Source: an archaeon (GTDB lineage: Archaea > Nanobdellota > Nanobdellia > Woesearchaeales > GW2011-AR9). From it: a stretch of DNA of 64,000 bases. The stretch covers positions 124,001 through 188,000 of the forward strand of contig JABHQR010000011.1 of the NCBI GenBank assembly GCA_018696395.1. Reading direction: 5' to 3'. A model generated the notes under the pieces. The model did not search any database, had not been told where the DNA came from, and saw only the letters and a program-made list of their open reading frames with translations. Shown one piece after another: positions 55,202 through 63,998 of this stretch. The translations under genes and the position numbers were made by a program. Each line of letters starts with the position of its first letter. The stretch's first letter is position 1.

Positions 55202-55888
55202 ATGGATAATAAAACATTATGTGCATTAGCATTATTAAGTTCAAGTTGTTATGAGAGAACTCAGTTAGAAAATATTTCAAATAATAACCCTAAACGAGAT
55301 ATAATAAACTCTTTTTTTGAATTATCTAAACCATTATCAAACCCAATAAGGGTAAATACAAATAATCCAAGTATGTACCCTGGTACTTTAGATATGATTC
55401 CTACATTAGACCATGAAGAAAATGCTACTATTGTTTGGGATTATGCTAGAAAATTTAATGGTGAACGAAGAACAGCTAAATTTTATACTGCTGAAACTGG
55501 TGAACCTATTCATTTCATATTAACTAACCATAGTTTAAATGTTGAAGGTGATGGATATACTTGTGTGGAAAAATATATGGACGCTTGTTTTGCTACAGAT
55601 GAATTTGGTGTTACAAGAGAAGTTAGGCCTGATGGAATCCCAGATTATATATCTTTAACCATGGGTTGTGTTAATTTGTTTGGATTTAAACATACAATGG
55701 AAATTATTAATAATCAAGAGAATATTTTTACTGGTGGTCAATATGTGATTAAAGATAATCTTCATACTGAAACTCGAGATTTCTTTACTAAAGTTTATTT
55801 AGGTCATATACAAGCAGAAAATATGTTTATTAATGGACTTAAATATCAACCTGGTGAAGGAGAGCAATATTATGCTAGAGATGAATAA
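55202..55888 (+). CDS. Predicted lipoprotein with a Ca-binding-like loop
   Basis: 228 residues from ATG 55202 (an in-frame TTG lies at 55196). The short signal LALLSSSC ends in a lipobox Cys, as in two other lipoproteins of this window. The mature part is Asn-rich and includes RPDGIPDYI, the D-x-D/G-I-P-D-x pattern of thrombospondin-type-3-like calcium loops, although only one copy is present. Function unknown; extracellular anchoring inferred. Confidence 0.6.
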   Translation: MDNKTLCALALLSSSCYERTQLENISNNNPKRDIINSFFELSKPLSNPIRVNTNNPSMYPGTLDMIPTLDHEENATIVWDYARKFNGERRTAKFYTAETGEPIHFILTNHSLNVEGDGYTCVEKYMDACFATDEFGVTREVRPDGIPDYISLTMGCVNLFGFKHTMEIINNQENIFTGGQYVIKDNLHTETRDFFTKVYLGHIQAENMFINGLKYQPGEGEQYYARDE

Positions 55889-55937
55889 GATTTTTTTTCC
55901 ACAAACTTCTTAAACAATCATTTTCTTTTGTTATGGT

Positions 55938-56285
55938 ATGCAATTACATGAAAAACGTATTTTTGGTAAAGGGATCAAAATTTTTATTGAGGAAGACAAA
56001 ATTCAAATTGCTAGAGTATTTCTTTACATTTTACATAACGAATTACATGAAGTTCCATTTGGATTGATGGAAGATGTATTTGTAATTGAATCTTATCGTA
56101 GTAAGGGTATTGGGAGTAAAATTGTAAATAAAGTAATTGAAGTTGCTAAACGAGAAGGTTGTTATAAATTAATTTGTACTAGTAGATATGGTAAAGGCCC
56201 TGTCCATAACATGTATCAAAAGTTAGGTTTCAAAGATCACGGTAGGGAGTTTAGGATTAATTTTTCAGAGGAGGTGATTAATTAA
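55938..56285 (+). CDS. GNAT acetyltransferase
   Basis: 115 residues. MEDVFVIESYRSKGIGSKIV is the acetyl-CoA-binding strand and loop (R/Q-x-x-G-x-G/S), and MYQKLGFKDHGREFRINF the C-terminal aromatic end of GNAT enzymes. Shorter than usual (about 140-160), lacking part of the first helices. Target unknown. It lies 63 bases before xerA on the same strand. Confidence 0.82.
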   Translation: MQLHEKRIFGKGIKIFIEEDKIQIARVFLYILHNELHEVPFGLMEDVFVIESYRSKGIGSKIVNKVIEVAKREGCYKLICTSRYGKGPVHNMYQKLGFKDHGREFRINFSEEVIN

Positions 56286-56348
56286 ATTACTATTTTAATT
56301 ATTATCATTACCCGAACTTTTATTAACTAGTAATGTTTCTTATATTAG

Positions 56349-57203
56349 GTGGTAGGTGTTGTCAAATCAAATATTGAAATAATTAATTCTAAGTTAGATG
56401 AACTATTAACAGAATTGGAACTTAGGGGTATGTCTGAATCTACCAAGAAAGCTTATTTGAAGTATAATTTCGATTTTTTGTCTTTGTTAAAAAAAGAACC
56501 AATGGATGTTACTAAAGAAGATATTAAAAAATATTTGGCATATTTAATTAGGAAAAAAACAGCAGCTAGAACAATTAACCTCGCTAGGTCGGCTCTCTTG
56601 TTTTATTATAATGAAGTTTTAGAAAAAGGGATAGTTAGGATAAAAATACCTAAAATAAATCGTTCCTTGCCAGTTTATTTGACTAAAAATGAAGTCTCTA
56701 ATTTGATTAATAATGCAGGCAGTAAAAAAAGTAAAATTATAATCAAATTTTTGTATAGTTCTGGACTTCGTGTATCAGAGGTTTGTAATCTTAAGATTGA
56801 AGATTTAGATTTAACTAACAGAAAAGGTTTTGTTCGAGGGGGTAAAGGGGGCAAGGATCGAATTTTTTTCATATCTCAATCTTTATCGAAAGAGATTGAA
56901 AAATTTGTTGATAAATTAAAAAGAGGTTATTTATTTTCAAATCCAAAAAGTGAAAGAACTACTGAGCGCAATATTCAAAAAATAGTGAAATTGGCTGCAG
57001 AAAAAGCTAAAATCAATAAACAAGTAACTCCACATAAACTAAGACATTCATTTGCCACACATTTACATGATGCAGGTACTTCGATAAGAACGATTCAAGA
57101 ACTGTTGGGTCATTCTAATTTACAAACAACTGAAATATATACTCATGTTTCTGAGAAGGGATTGGGTGAAGTTAAAAATCCATTAGAGGATATTGAAGAA
57201 TGA
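56349..57203 (+). CDS. xerA: Tyrosine recombinase XerA
   Basis: 284 residues, complete. N-terminal SAM-like core-binding domain (about 12-95) and catalytic domain with R141 (SGLRVSEV), K166 or K169 (GGKGGKD), H229/R232 (HKLRH), H255 (GHSN) and nucleophile Y264 (IYTHV). It resolves chromosome dimers at dif in archaea. The start is GTG, with GGTGG region upstream. The stop overlaps the next gene by ATGA, an unusual coupling for a Xer protein. The nearby 53-kb block is a place to look for its site. Confidence 0.93.
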   Translation: MVGVVKSNIEIINSKLDELLTELELRGMSESTKKAYLKYNFDFLSLLKKEPMDVTKEDIKKYLAYLIRKKTAARTINLARSALLFYYNEVLEKGIVRIKIPKINRSLPVYLTKNEVSNLINNAGSKKSKIIIKFLYSSGLRVSEVCNLKIEDLDLTNRKGFVRGGKGGKDRIFFISQSLSKEIEKFVDKLKRGYLFSNPKSERTTERNIQKIVKLAAEKAKINKQVTPHKLRHSFATHLHDAGTSIRTIQELLGHSNLQTTEIYTHVSEKGLGEVKNPLEDIEE

Positions 57204-58738
57204 TAGAAGGAAATAAAAGACAAAAATTAATTAGAATAATTGAATTTGTTAAGAAAATAAGTGTTTCTGATGATTTTATGTGGCACAAAGATGCATTAAA
57301 ACCTTTAAATGAATTAATTGAAAGGTTATTATTTATAGAACAAAATCCAAAAAATACTTTTGAACATCATATTAATGCAGATATTTTTAGAATTAAATTA
57401 GAACTAGAAAAAATTGAAAAAAAACATACAAGCAAATTATTGAATTTTACTTACATAAAACAACAAAAAGAAGCAAGGTTATTAAATCAATTATTATCTG
57501 AGATTAATGATTATTTAGTAAAGGAACTTAATATTGAAAGTGATAACCCTAAAGTTATTTTAATTAAAAATAAGGTCAATTTTTTGCTTATTAAACATAA
57601 TGTGTCCGACATAAATGATTTAATAAAACTTTTAAGAAGAAGAATTAAGAAATCATCTGGGAGAGAATTAACTTTACTTCAACATGAATTGCGTGCTTTA
57701 GAAACTTATATTGAATTTGAAAATAGTGAGCATCCTGTTGATTTTTTAATTGAATATTTTGTTAATTTATCCAATGAAGAAATGTCTGCGAAAGCTAAAA
57801 TAAATGAAATTTATCAAAAGTTTTTAGATGAACCTTATTCAAACATCTCTTATCTTAGTAAGTTGGGCTCAAAATATAACAAATTTATTGACACTACTGG
57901 AGATATTATTGTTGATACGATAACTGGTCAAGGTGTGGGGGTTTGTTTTTCTAGCGCATATGCTTTAACACAAATTCTAATCTATTATGGATTTAATGCT
58001 TATCCAGTATTAGCATATAGGAAAAAAACATTAAATTTTATTGAAAAAAAGTTTTTTGGTAAGCAATATCTACATGGGGCAGTTGTAGTTGATCTTGAAG
58101 AATATTCCTTATATCTAGACCCTGGATTAGCTATGGAAAATCCAATTAGTTTTAAGGGAAATATTACATATGATAATAGTAAACAAATGAAAACTATTAA
58201 AATTAGGATTATTCATCATGTGGTAGAATCTAAGATAAATAATTATGACACTTATGAAATTCAAATGTTATTTGGTAAGTGGAAATTTTGGGAATATTTA
58301 GAAAATAGGCCTGTGTCATTTAAAGAATTTAAAAAAATTTGGGAGGATTGGATAGTACATAATGTAAAGAATGTCAGAATTATTACTTTAAAGTTAGCTA
58401 AGTTAGTGACTAAGGATGAAAATGGCAAAAAAGTAAAATATAATTTACTTTTAAGAAAAAATAAAGATGTTTTTGATAAAAATGGATCAATAATTAATCC
58501 ATTTGAATATAAATTAGATATTAGAAGAACTTATTTTGATCCAGAATTAAATCGGTTTGTTTATGAAAATAAAACATTAATTGAAGTACTTAATTTAAGT
58601 CCAAGTAGTTTCTTATTTAGAAAAGCAACATTAAAAGCTATCTTTGAAGAACATGGATTAGAAATTGATGAAGTGGAGAATGTAATTAAATTAGTTTCTA
58701 ATGAGATAAAAAAGAAACAAAATCGAATTGCGGCTTGA
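57200..58738 (+). CDS. Large protein with Cys-His-Asp transglutaminase/NAT-like domain
   Basis: 512 residues. The first 200 are helical and charged. A papain-like core follows, with GVGVCFSSAYALTQIL (C249), YLHGAVVVDLEEY (H292) and LYLDPGL (D307), the order and local motifs of transglutaminase-like and arylamine N-acetyltransferase-like enzymes. The C-terminal 200 residues are unassigned. The start lies within the xerA stop codon (ATGA), so the two are translated together. Substrate unknown; peptidase, transglutaminase and acyltransferase are all possible. Confidence 0.65.
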   Translation: MIEGNKRQKLIRIIEFVKKISVSDDFMWHKDALKPLNELIERLLFIEQNPKNTFEHHINADIFRIKLELEKIEKKHTSKLLNFTYIKQQKEARLLNQLLSEINDYLVKELNIESDNPKVILIKNKVNFLLIKHNVSDINDLIKLLRRRIKKSSGRELTLLQHELRALETYIEFENSEHPVDFLIEYFVNLSNEEMSAKAKINEIYQKFLDEPYSNISYLSKLGSKYNKFIDTTGDIIVDTITGQGVGVCFSSAYALTQILIYYGFNAYPVLAYRKKTLNFIEKKFFGKQYLHGAVVVDLEEYSLYLDPGLAMENPISFKGNITYDNSKQMKTIKIRIIHHVVESKINNYDTYEIQMLFGKWKFWEYLENRPVSFKEFKKIWEDWIVHNVKNVRIITLKLAKLVTKDENGKKVKYNLLLRKNKDVFDKNGSIINPFEYKLDIRRTYFDPELNRFVYENKTLIEVLNLSPSSFLFRKATLKAIFEEHGLEIDEVENVIKLVSNEIKKKQNRIAA

Positions 58739-58799
58739 TACTATTATTTTTCTGATTTAATTACTATAAATAAACTTTACTTTACAATAATTATTATAA

Positions 58800-59933
58800 A
58801 TGATTTTAGTTCTGAATTTATTTATAATGGAATCAATTACAAGAAAAAGTCTTCTGTATAAAAGTTTAGTTGAATATGCTGATTATTGTATTAATCATGT
58901 TCAAGGTTGTTCCCATGATTGTAAATTTCCTTGTTATGCTGAAAATATGGCTAAAAGAACGGGGAGGGTTAAATCACATCAAGAATGGTGTGAACCAAAA
59001 ATTATTGAAAATGCATTAGAATTACTTGAACAAGAAATTCCAAGATATAAACATAAAATAAATTATGTGCATTTATCCTTTATGACTGACCCATTTATGT
59101 ATGGGTATCCAGAAGTTACTGATTTAACTTTAAAAATTATTGAAAGATTAAATAAAGATAATATTCGTTGTGAAACCTTGACAAAAGGTATTCATCCAGA
59201 AATTTTAATTGATACTGAAAGATTTGGTAAAAATAACTCTTATGGTGTCACGTTAGTATCTACAGCTAGTCAATTTAAGAAAAGATCTGAACCTCATAGT
59301 GCACCATATAAAGATAGGATTGAATCGTTAAGGAAGTTGCATGATGCTGGATTAAATACTTGGATTAGTATGGAACCTTACCCTACACCTAATTTTGTAA
59401 CACAAGAATTAGATAATTTGTTGAGAAGAATAGATTTTGTAGATCGGATTGTGTTTGGAAGAATGAATTATAATCCATTAGTTACAAAGTATTTGAAAAA
59501 AGATCCAGACTATTTTAATCGTTTAGTGAATGAAGTTGAAGTTTTTTGTGATGAAAAAGGAATTGATTATCATATAAAAAAAGGTACAAAAACATCTAGT
59601 TTAATTATGCGAGATGATGTCGTTAAAGGTGATATTTTCTTTTTAGGAAATAAGTATTATATTGGGTCGGTAGATTCTGAAATAAAAGGTTTTTCAGATA
59701 CTTTTCAAGCTAAGGCTTTGAGATATTTAACTGATAGGGTTGGTACAAAAATATATGAAACCGAACTAATTGAAGTTTTAGAAAGTGAAAATCCAATTAT
59801 GACATTACGTGCATTAAGAAGAAAACTTCATCACTCAAATTATTTTGATTTAATAATAAAAAATTATCGACATAAAGAAAGTTATGTTATTTTAGAAAAT
59901 GATCTTGATTCTAATCCTTTAAATGATCAATAA
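58800..59933 (+). CDS. Radical SAM protein with CX3CX3C motif (spore photoproduct lyase-like)
   Basis: 377 residues (368 if started at ATG 58827, which begins at a more typical position). The cluster motif is GCSHDCKFPCYA, a CX3CX3C arrangement differing from the canonical CX3CX2C; HLSFMTDPF and GVTLVS match the COG1533-type barrel. The N-terminus YADYCINHVQ precedes it. Members of this group are linked with DNA repair or are uncharacterised; a lesion-repair role is only a suggestion. Convergent with the following gene, overlapping by 23 bases. Confidence 0.78.
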   Translation: MILVLNLFIMESITRKSLLYKSLVEYADYCINHVQGCSHDCKFPCYAENMAKRTGRVKSHQEWCEPKIIENALELLEQEIPRYKHKINYVHLSFMTDPFMYGYPEVTDLTLKIIERLNKDNIRCETLTKGIHPEILIDTERFGKNNSYGVTLVSTASQFKKRSEPHSAPYKDRIESLRKLHDAGLNTWISMEPYPTPNFVTQELDNLLRRIDFVDRIVFGRMNYNPLVTKYLKKDPDYFNRLVNEVEVFCDEKGIDYHIKKGTKTSSLIMRDDVVKGDIFFLGNKYYIGSVDSEIKGFSDTFQAKALRYLTDRVGTKIYETELIEVLESENPIMTLRALRRKLHHSNYFDLIIKNYRHKESYVILENDLDSNPLNDQ

Positions 59934-60357
59934 ATTCATTTAGATAATTTCTATCAATTATTATTTTATCTCTTTTATATGATGCTATTGTTTCACTTTT
60001 TGAATTAATTATTTCAAATGATACTAAACTTTTTTTTGTTGAATATCCTTCAACCTCATCCCATGTATCTCTTTTTTCATTTAATGTTTTCATATTTAAT
60101 TTGTCTGAAAATAAGACTTCAACATAAAGTCTTGTATTGTCTACTCTTATATTACTTAAGTATTCTGGTAGAATTCCTCTCTTAAAACCTAATGAAGGTG
60201 TACTTGGATAAAATAAAATATTCTCTAAAGGAACTGTAATTTCACCTTGAATAATGTGTGAATAATCATTTTCATTTATTGATCTATATGCGGATAAAGC
60301 ATCTTTTATAGAACAAATATCATCTAAATTAACAATTATCTCTTTCATTTTAAACAA
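59911..60357 (-). CDS. Hypothetical protein
   Basis: 148 residues, predicted soluble alpha/beta, starting MKEIIVNLDDICS from an internal Met or from ATG 60357 three codons earlier. It ends inside the 3' end of the radical SAM gene. No motif recognised. Confidence 0.5.
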   Translation of the reverse strand: MFKMKEIIVNLDDICSIKDALSAYRSINENDYSHIIQGEITVPLENILFYPSTPSLGFKRGILPEYLSNIRVDNTRLYVEVLFSDKLNMKTLNEKRDTWDEVEGYSTKKSLVSFEIINSKSETIASYKRDKIIIDRNYLNEFIDHLKD

Positions 60358-60461
60358 TAAGAATGTATATTTTGTATATAAATGTTCTTGATTAGCTCAA
60401 TACATAATAGGAAACATAGGTTTTATCATATAAATAAAACTGAAAAAATTAATGTGTTAAA

Positions 60462-60920
60462 TTAAAAGAATGAATGTAAACTTAAATTAATTAAGTTTTC
60501 TTTTGCTTGTCTTTCTTTAAAATTTTGATCTAATTGTAAAAACATCTGGTTATTAAAATGTGATCTGATAATTGGTACTCCTTTTTTCGATAATTGAGAA
60601 ATTCCTTCTTGAACTAAATCTAATGGTACTTTAATTCTAATTGATAATTCTTTAAATGATAAAGGTACTTCTTCAGTATAAAGTGTTAAGAATATTTGTC
60701 TTTCAAAACTATTTAATGGTTTAATCTCATTATGTTGACAATAATTTTTATCAAGTTCAAGTTGATCTAGCCTAGAAGAAAATTTTTCAATTTTATGATC
60801 TAATTCTTGAAGGTAATCAAAAAGTGATTGTATTTCAGAACTGTTTTCATTTATAGCACTTAAATGTTCTTCTAAATCAGCTCTTATTATACTAAATTTT
60901 GTTCTAAATTTTGAATCCAA
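60462..60920 (-). CDS. Coiled-coil winged-helix protein
   Basis: 152 residues. A long N-terminal coiled coil (about 10-60) is followed by a winged helix (about 70-130): LNSFERQIFLTLYTEE, LSFKELSIRIKVPLDLVQEG split as ELSIRIKVPLDLV, and a wing ending SHFNNQMFL. Probably a DNA-binding regulator with dimerising stalk. ATAGTT/AACTAT dyad lies just upstream of its start, a possible operator. Confidence 0.6.
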   Translation of the reverse strand: MDSKFRTKFSIIRADLEEHLSAINENSSEIQSLFDYLQELDHKIEKFSSRLDQLELDKNYCQHNEIKPLNSFERQIFLTLYTEEVPLSFKELSIRIKVPLDLVQEGISQLSKKGVPIIRSHFNNQMFLQLDQNFKERQAKENLINLSLHSFF

Positions 60921-61337
60921 TTAATGCACCTCTTTAAAGCTAAATTTGATATAGTTTCAATAACTATAGCGCTCTACCACACTCTACCCCCTGTCAATTA
61001 GTGTTTTTTTCAACCTTTAAATAGCTTTCGATTTTGTAAAGTACAATCACTTAGTGATGGTTAGATAGATTTAAAAAGGATTTGTGTTTAATTATTATAA
61101 ACATAACTTTCTCGTCGATAAAACAATTTTTACATTTATTTTTCTGAACACTTTTAAGCTTAAAATAAAAATTTATTTTTGTTTTACTGATATCAAAATT
61201 ATTTTAATTGATAAAAATAATTGATAAACAAGTTAATGTTATTTTTAAAATAAATTACTTAACTAATAAGATTGCACTACTTCATAACAGTTACAATCAC
61301 AAAATTTATATATGATCTATATACAATAAGTGTTTTT
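60921..61337. other. 417-bp divergent intergenic region
   Basis: Contains an ATAGTT-TCAAT-AACTAT dyad (about 60951-60967), a short GC-rich patch around AGCGCT and CTACCCCC, a TCACTTAGTGA dyad (about 61048-61058) and two AATTGATAAA direct repeats near 61200-61225. A TATA box (TTTATATAT, 61305-61313) serves the plus-strand gene starting at 61338. No supported gene or RNA was found. Confidence 0.5.
61305..61313 (+). promoter_or_regulatory. TATA box of the 61338 gene
   Basis: TTTATATAT is centred about 29 bases before ATG 61338, predicting a leaderless mRNA and ruling against the earlier in-frame start at 61272. Confidence 0.6.
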
Positions 61338-62048
61338 ATGTTAGAAAGGTACGTTGAAACTGCAAAAATTTTATTCTTGAAAAATTTATCTCCAAGTAAT
61401 GTAACTCATGTTGAAGAGAAGTATGTGGCAAATTTTGAGGATCATTTATTTTGGTTAGGTGGATATGGTCACTTTATTCCAGATAATTACCCTAATGATA
61501 GGTTTGAAAGAGATGGTAATAAAGGGATTAAATTTAGAAAGGTTAGAAATTCTGAAAGTTGTAATTACTTAAAGAAGAAGTTATCAATATATGAATTAGA
61601 TTTACATTTAAAAGACAAATTCACACATATGCCAATTAAAGTTTTAATGGCAAAGTATAATCCTAAACATTTTATTAAAAGAAATCTTCATAATATCGGA
61701 AATGAAATAAACAAAGATCGAATTGATCATTTAGGTATGCAACACTCAGTTGTTTTCATACTTAATAATGGTGTGGTTGGTGCAAATTATTATGATAAAA
61801 GATCCAATTTAATTAGATCATACAGTTGGTCATTAAGGCCAGATACTAAAATTGCTGATCGTATTTTTCCATTAAATGAAGAAGATGTAATGTCTGATAT
61901 TGCAAGTGAATTTGATTCTAGGTTTTATGAGCCAAGAAATGATAATTATGCATTGTTTTTATTACCTGAAGTAGTTTATCTTGGAGTTAAAAGTGTAGTT
62001 GGAACTGAAATTAAAATTCAACCAGTGATGTCTAAGTGGGTACATTAA
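61338..62048 (+). CDS. Hypothetical protein
   Basis: 236 residues from ATG 61338. Conserved-looking segments include DHLFWLGGYGHFIPDNYP and GMQHSVVFILNNGVVGANYYD. Predicted alpha/beta, soluble, no signal peptide. No family recognised. The methyltransferase gene follows 51 bases later on the same strand. Confidence 0.6.
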   Translation: MLERYVETAKILFLKNLSPSNVTHVEEKYVANFEDHLFWLGGYGHFIPDNYPNDRFERDGNKGIKFRKVRNSESCNYLKKKLSIYELDLHLKDKFTHMPIKVLMAKYNPKHFIKRNLHNIGNEINKDRIDHLGMQHSVVFILNNGVVGANYYDKRSNLIRSYSWSLRPDTKIADRIFPLNEEDVMSDIASEFDSRFYEPRNDNYALFLLPEVVYLGVKSVVGTEIKIQPVMSKWVH

Positions 62049-62099
62049 ATTATATGTTAGCAAAACTATTATTAATACATACATTTTTTCTGAATTAAC

Positions 62100-62723
62100 A
62101 TGTCATTTAGATCTAAGAAAGAGTTAGAAGTTGTTTTAAGTAAACTTAAAGGATTTCAAGAAGCTTCTTTTCAGTTAGAACAGTACGCTACGCCAAGTTC
62201 TATTGCTGCTGATTGGATTTGGTGGATGGCAATGAATGCTGAAGTTAATGTTAGAATATTTCTTGATGCAGCTTCTGGACCAGGAATAATAGGTATTGGA
62301 TTATTATTGTTAGGAGCAAAGAAAATTTATTTTGTTGATAAAGATGAAAAGATTATGAAAACTTGTATCGAAAATTATGAAATGATTAAAAAGGAATATG
62401 AGATTGGTGAAGCAGAATTTGTAACTGAAGATATCAGTTTGTTTGATCAAGAAGTAGATATAGTAGTACAAAACCCACCATTTGGAACTAAAGAAGAACA
62501 TATTGACAAGGTATTTTTAGAAAAAGCTTTTTCGTTAGCTACAGTTGTTTATAGTATGCACAAGTATAATACAAAAAGATTTGTTGAAGCTATCTCTCGT
62601 GATTTTAATTTTATGATAACTCATCATTGGCGTTATGATTTTCCAATCAAAGCAACTTTTAGTTTTCATAAAAAGCCAGTAAAGAACATTGATGTTGGAT
62701 TGTGGAGAATGGAAAAGAGATGA
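62100..62723 (+). CDS. METTL5-like RNA N6-adenine methyltransferase
   Basis: 207 residues. QLEQYATPSSIAADWIW, the SAM-binding ASGPGIIGIGLLLLGA and the catalytic QNPPFGTK (N125-P126-P127-F128) are the signatures of METTL5/COG2263, which methylates an adenosine in small-subunit rRNA with TRMT112 in eukaryotes; archaeal members act on rRNA by homology. Full length. It follows the unknown gene by 51 bases and may share its transcript. Confidence 0.88.
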   Translation: MSFRSKKELEVVLSKLKGFQEASFQLEQYATPSSIAADWIWWMAMNAEVNVRIFLDAASGPGIIGIGLLLLGAKKIYFVDKDEKIMKTCIENYEMIKKEYEIGEAEFVTEDISLFDQEVDIVVQNPPFGTKEEHIDKVFLEKAFSLATVVYSMHKYNTKRFVEAISRDFNFMITHHWRYDFPIKATFSFHKKPVKNIDVGLWRMEKR

Positions 62724-62740
62724 TAATTATTTTAAATTAT

Positions 62741-63328
62741 TTACATATACTCTTTTATCGCTGTTAGATTATACTTACGCAAATTTATACTTTTAATACC
62801 TTCATGTACCCTTCGTTCAAAAAAGTCGTCTCCTCGCGGAAGAATTGTACTAAACAAACCCCTGTCACGTTCTAGCTGAACTAAATCAGAAAGATCATAT
62901 AGTTTAACTTTTGAATATTTCCATCTCTCAGTTTCGTAACGTAATGAATCTTGAAAATAATTGTTTGTTACTAATATAACTTTACTGGCACCAACAAATT
63001 TTCTTCGTTCTTCTGTTTCAGCTATAACATTATCAATACATTTTATCTTTTGACCATTTTTACCAGTTGGTTTATTTCTAATTTTTTTACCACTTTTTAG
63101 ATTAAGTCCTAATTTTCCATTACTGCAGTATTTTAATTCCATGATCACTAATGAATTCAATGGTGAAAAATTATGATATTCGACATCTACTTGTCTGTAA
63201 CCTACGCTTTGGTGAATATAATTTATGTTACGTCTAACTTTACGATAACTAAAATTATCATTAAGTAATAATTCTACATAAATTTCAAATTTAGTGCCAA
63301 GAATCTTTTCTTTACTAAGTTTTGCCAA
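62741..63328 (-). CDS. PD-(D/E)XK nuclease-like protein
   Basis: 195 residues. GTKFEIYVELLL (E15) followed by QVDVEY (D48) and LVIMELKY (E64, K66) matches the Mrr/restriction-like PD-(D/E)XK core with the E-x-K form, and KVILVTNN plus KVKLYDLSDLVQ the later strand-helix part. Such proteins cut DNA in defence, repair or as DUF-type nucleases. No methylase partner is adjacent other than the METTL5 gene, which is unrelated by motif. Confidence 0.65.
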   Translation of the reverse strand: MAKLSKEKILGTKFEIYVELLLNDNFSYRKVRRNINYIHQSVGYRQVDVEYHNFSPLNSLVIMELKYCSNGKLGLNLKSGKKIRNKPTGKNGQKIKCIDNVIAETEERRKFVGASKVILVTNNYFQDSLRYETERWKYSKVKLYDLSDLVQLERDRGLFSTILPRGDDFFERRVHEGIKSINLRKYNLTAIKEYM

Positions 63329-63481
63329 TTTTATTAAATCAAGATTAAATTATTAGTTAAAATTGTGTTGTATCTAGTAATACATTAAACATAAATTTTG
63401 CATTATAATTAAATATAAATAAAAATATTTATATATAATAAGGAATATATTAAATAAAAACAATGTGAGGTTGGTTTAAAA

Positions 63482-63718
63482 ATGGCAGGTTATGATCCTA
63501 GTTTAGATAAAAAAGTTTTCAGTGAAGAAGCTGAATTTGAACAGAGTAAAATAGTAATTAGTGTATTTTCTTACAACGAAGGTACTCCAAAACTTCAAAT
63601 TGGAAGAGAACGAAAAAGTGCAAGTGGTGACTTCTCATTCACTAAATTAGGTCGTTTGACAAAAGAAGAAGTTGAAAAAGTATTACCTTTAATAGAAAAA
63701 GCAAAAGCACAATTATAA
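63482..63718 (+). CDS. Small conserved protein (possible PC4-like fold)
   Basis: 78 residues: KIVISVFSYNEGTPKLQIGR, then FTKLGRLTKEEVEKVLPLI. The strand-turn-strand with final helix resembles small single-stranded DNA-binding PC4-type proteins, and the KLGRLTKEE segment recurs in DPANN small proteins. GAGGTT lies 11 bases before the ATG and TATATATAATAAGG about 60 bases upstream. Function inferred only weakly. Confidence 0.6.
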   Translation: MAGYDPSLDKKVFSEEAEFEQSKIVISVFSYNEGTPKLQIGRERKSASGDFSFTKLGRLTKEEVEKVLPLIEKAKAQL

Positions 63719-63728
63719 TTTTTTTTTT

Positions 63729-63998
63729 TTATCTTAATGTAGATCCTCTAATAATTGGTGTACTATCTTTTGGATACATTCTTGACATAATTTCATTATA
63801 ATCATTTGAAACTGGTATATTATTCCAACATAAATATTCAAATGGCATATCATCGTAATCTAAAACATAATCATCAATATCTAGAGATAATTTTCTGATT
63901 TTCCTTAAACTAGTTTCATAATCATCTTCAACATTCCCAATTAGAAAATAATTGTAATTTGGTCTCTGACCTAATGCAGCTATTAATATTGAAGACAT
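63729..63998 (-). CDS. Hypothetical protein at the window edge
   Basis: 89 residues from ATG 63998, two bases before the window end, so the true start could be further upstream. Acidic (DIDDYVLDYDDMPF). No motif recognised. It is preceded by an eleven-T run shared with the convergent gene. Confidence 0.5.
   Translation of the reverse strand: MSSILIAALGQRPNYNYFLIGNVEDDYETSLRKIRKLSLDIDDYVLDYDDMPFEYLCWNNIPVSNDYNEIMSRMYPKDSTPIIRGSTLR

Noticed and set aside
56286-56348. dif site directly before xerA
   Set aside because: CATTAC...GTAATG arms are only six bases and separated by about 19, not a Xer site layout.
60965-61000. tRNA-like GC-rich patch (GCGCTCTACCAC)
   Set aside because: Neither strand continues into a T-arm or acceptor stem within 90 bases.
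61272-61337. N-terminal extension of the 61338 protein
   Set aside because: The extension includes the TATA box that positions a leaderless start at ATG 61338.
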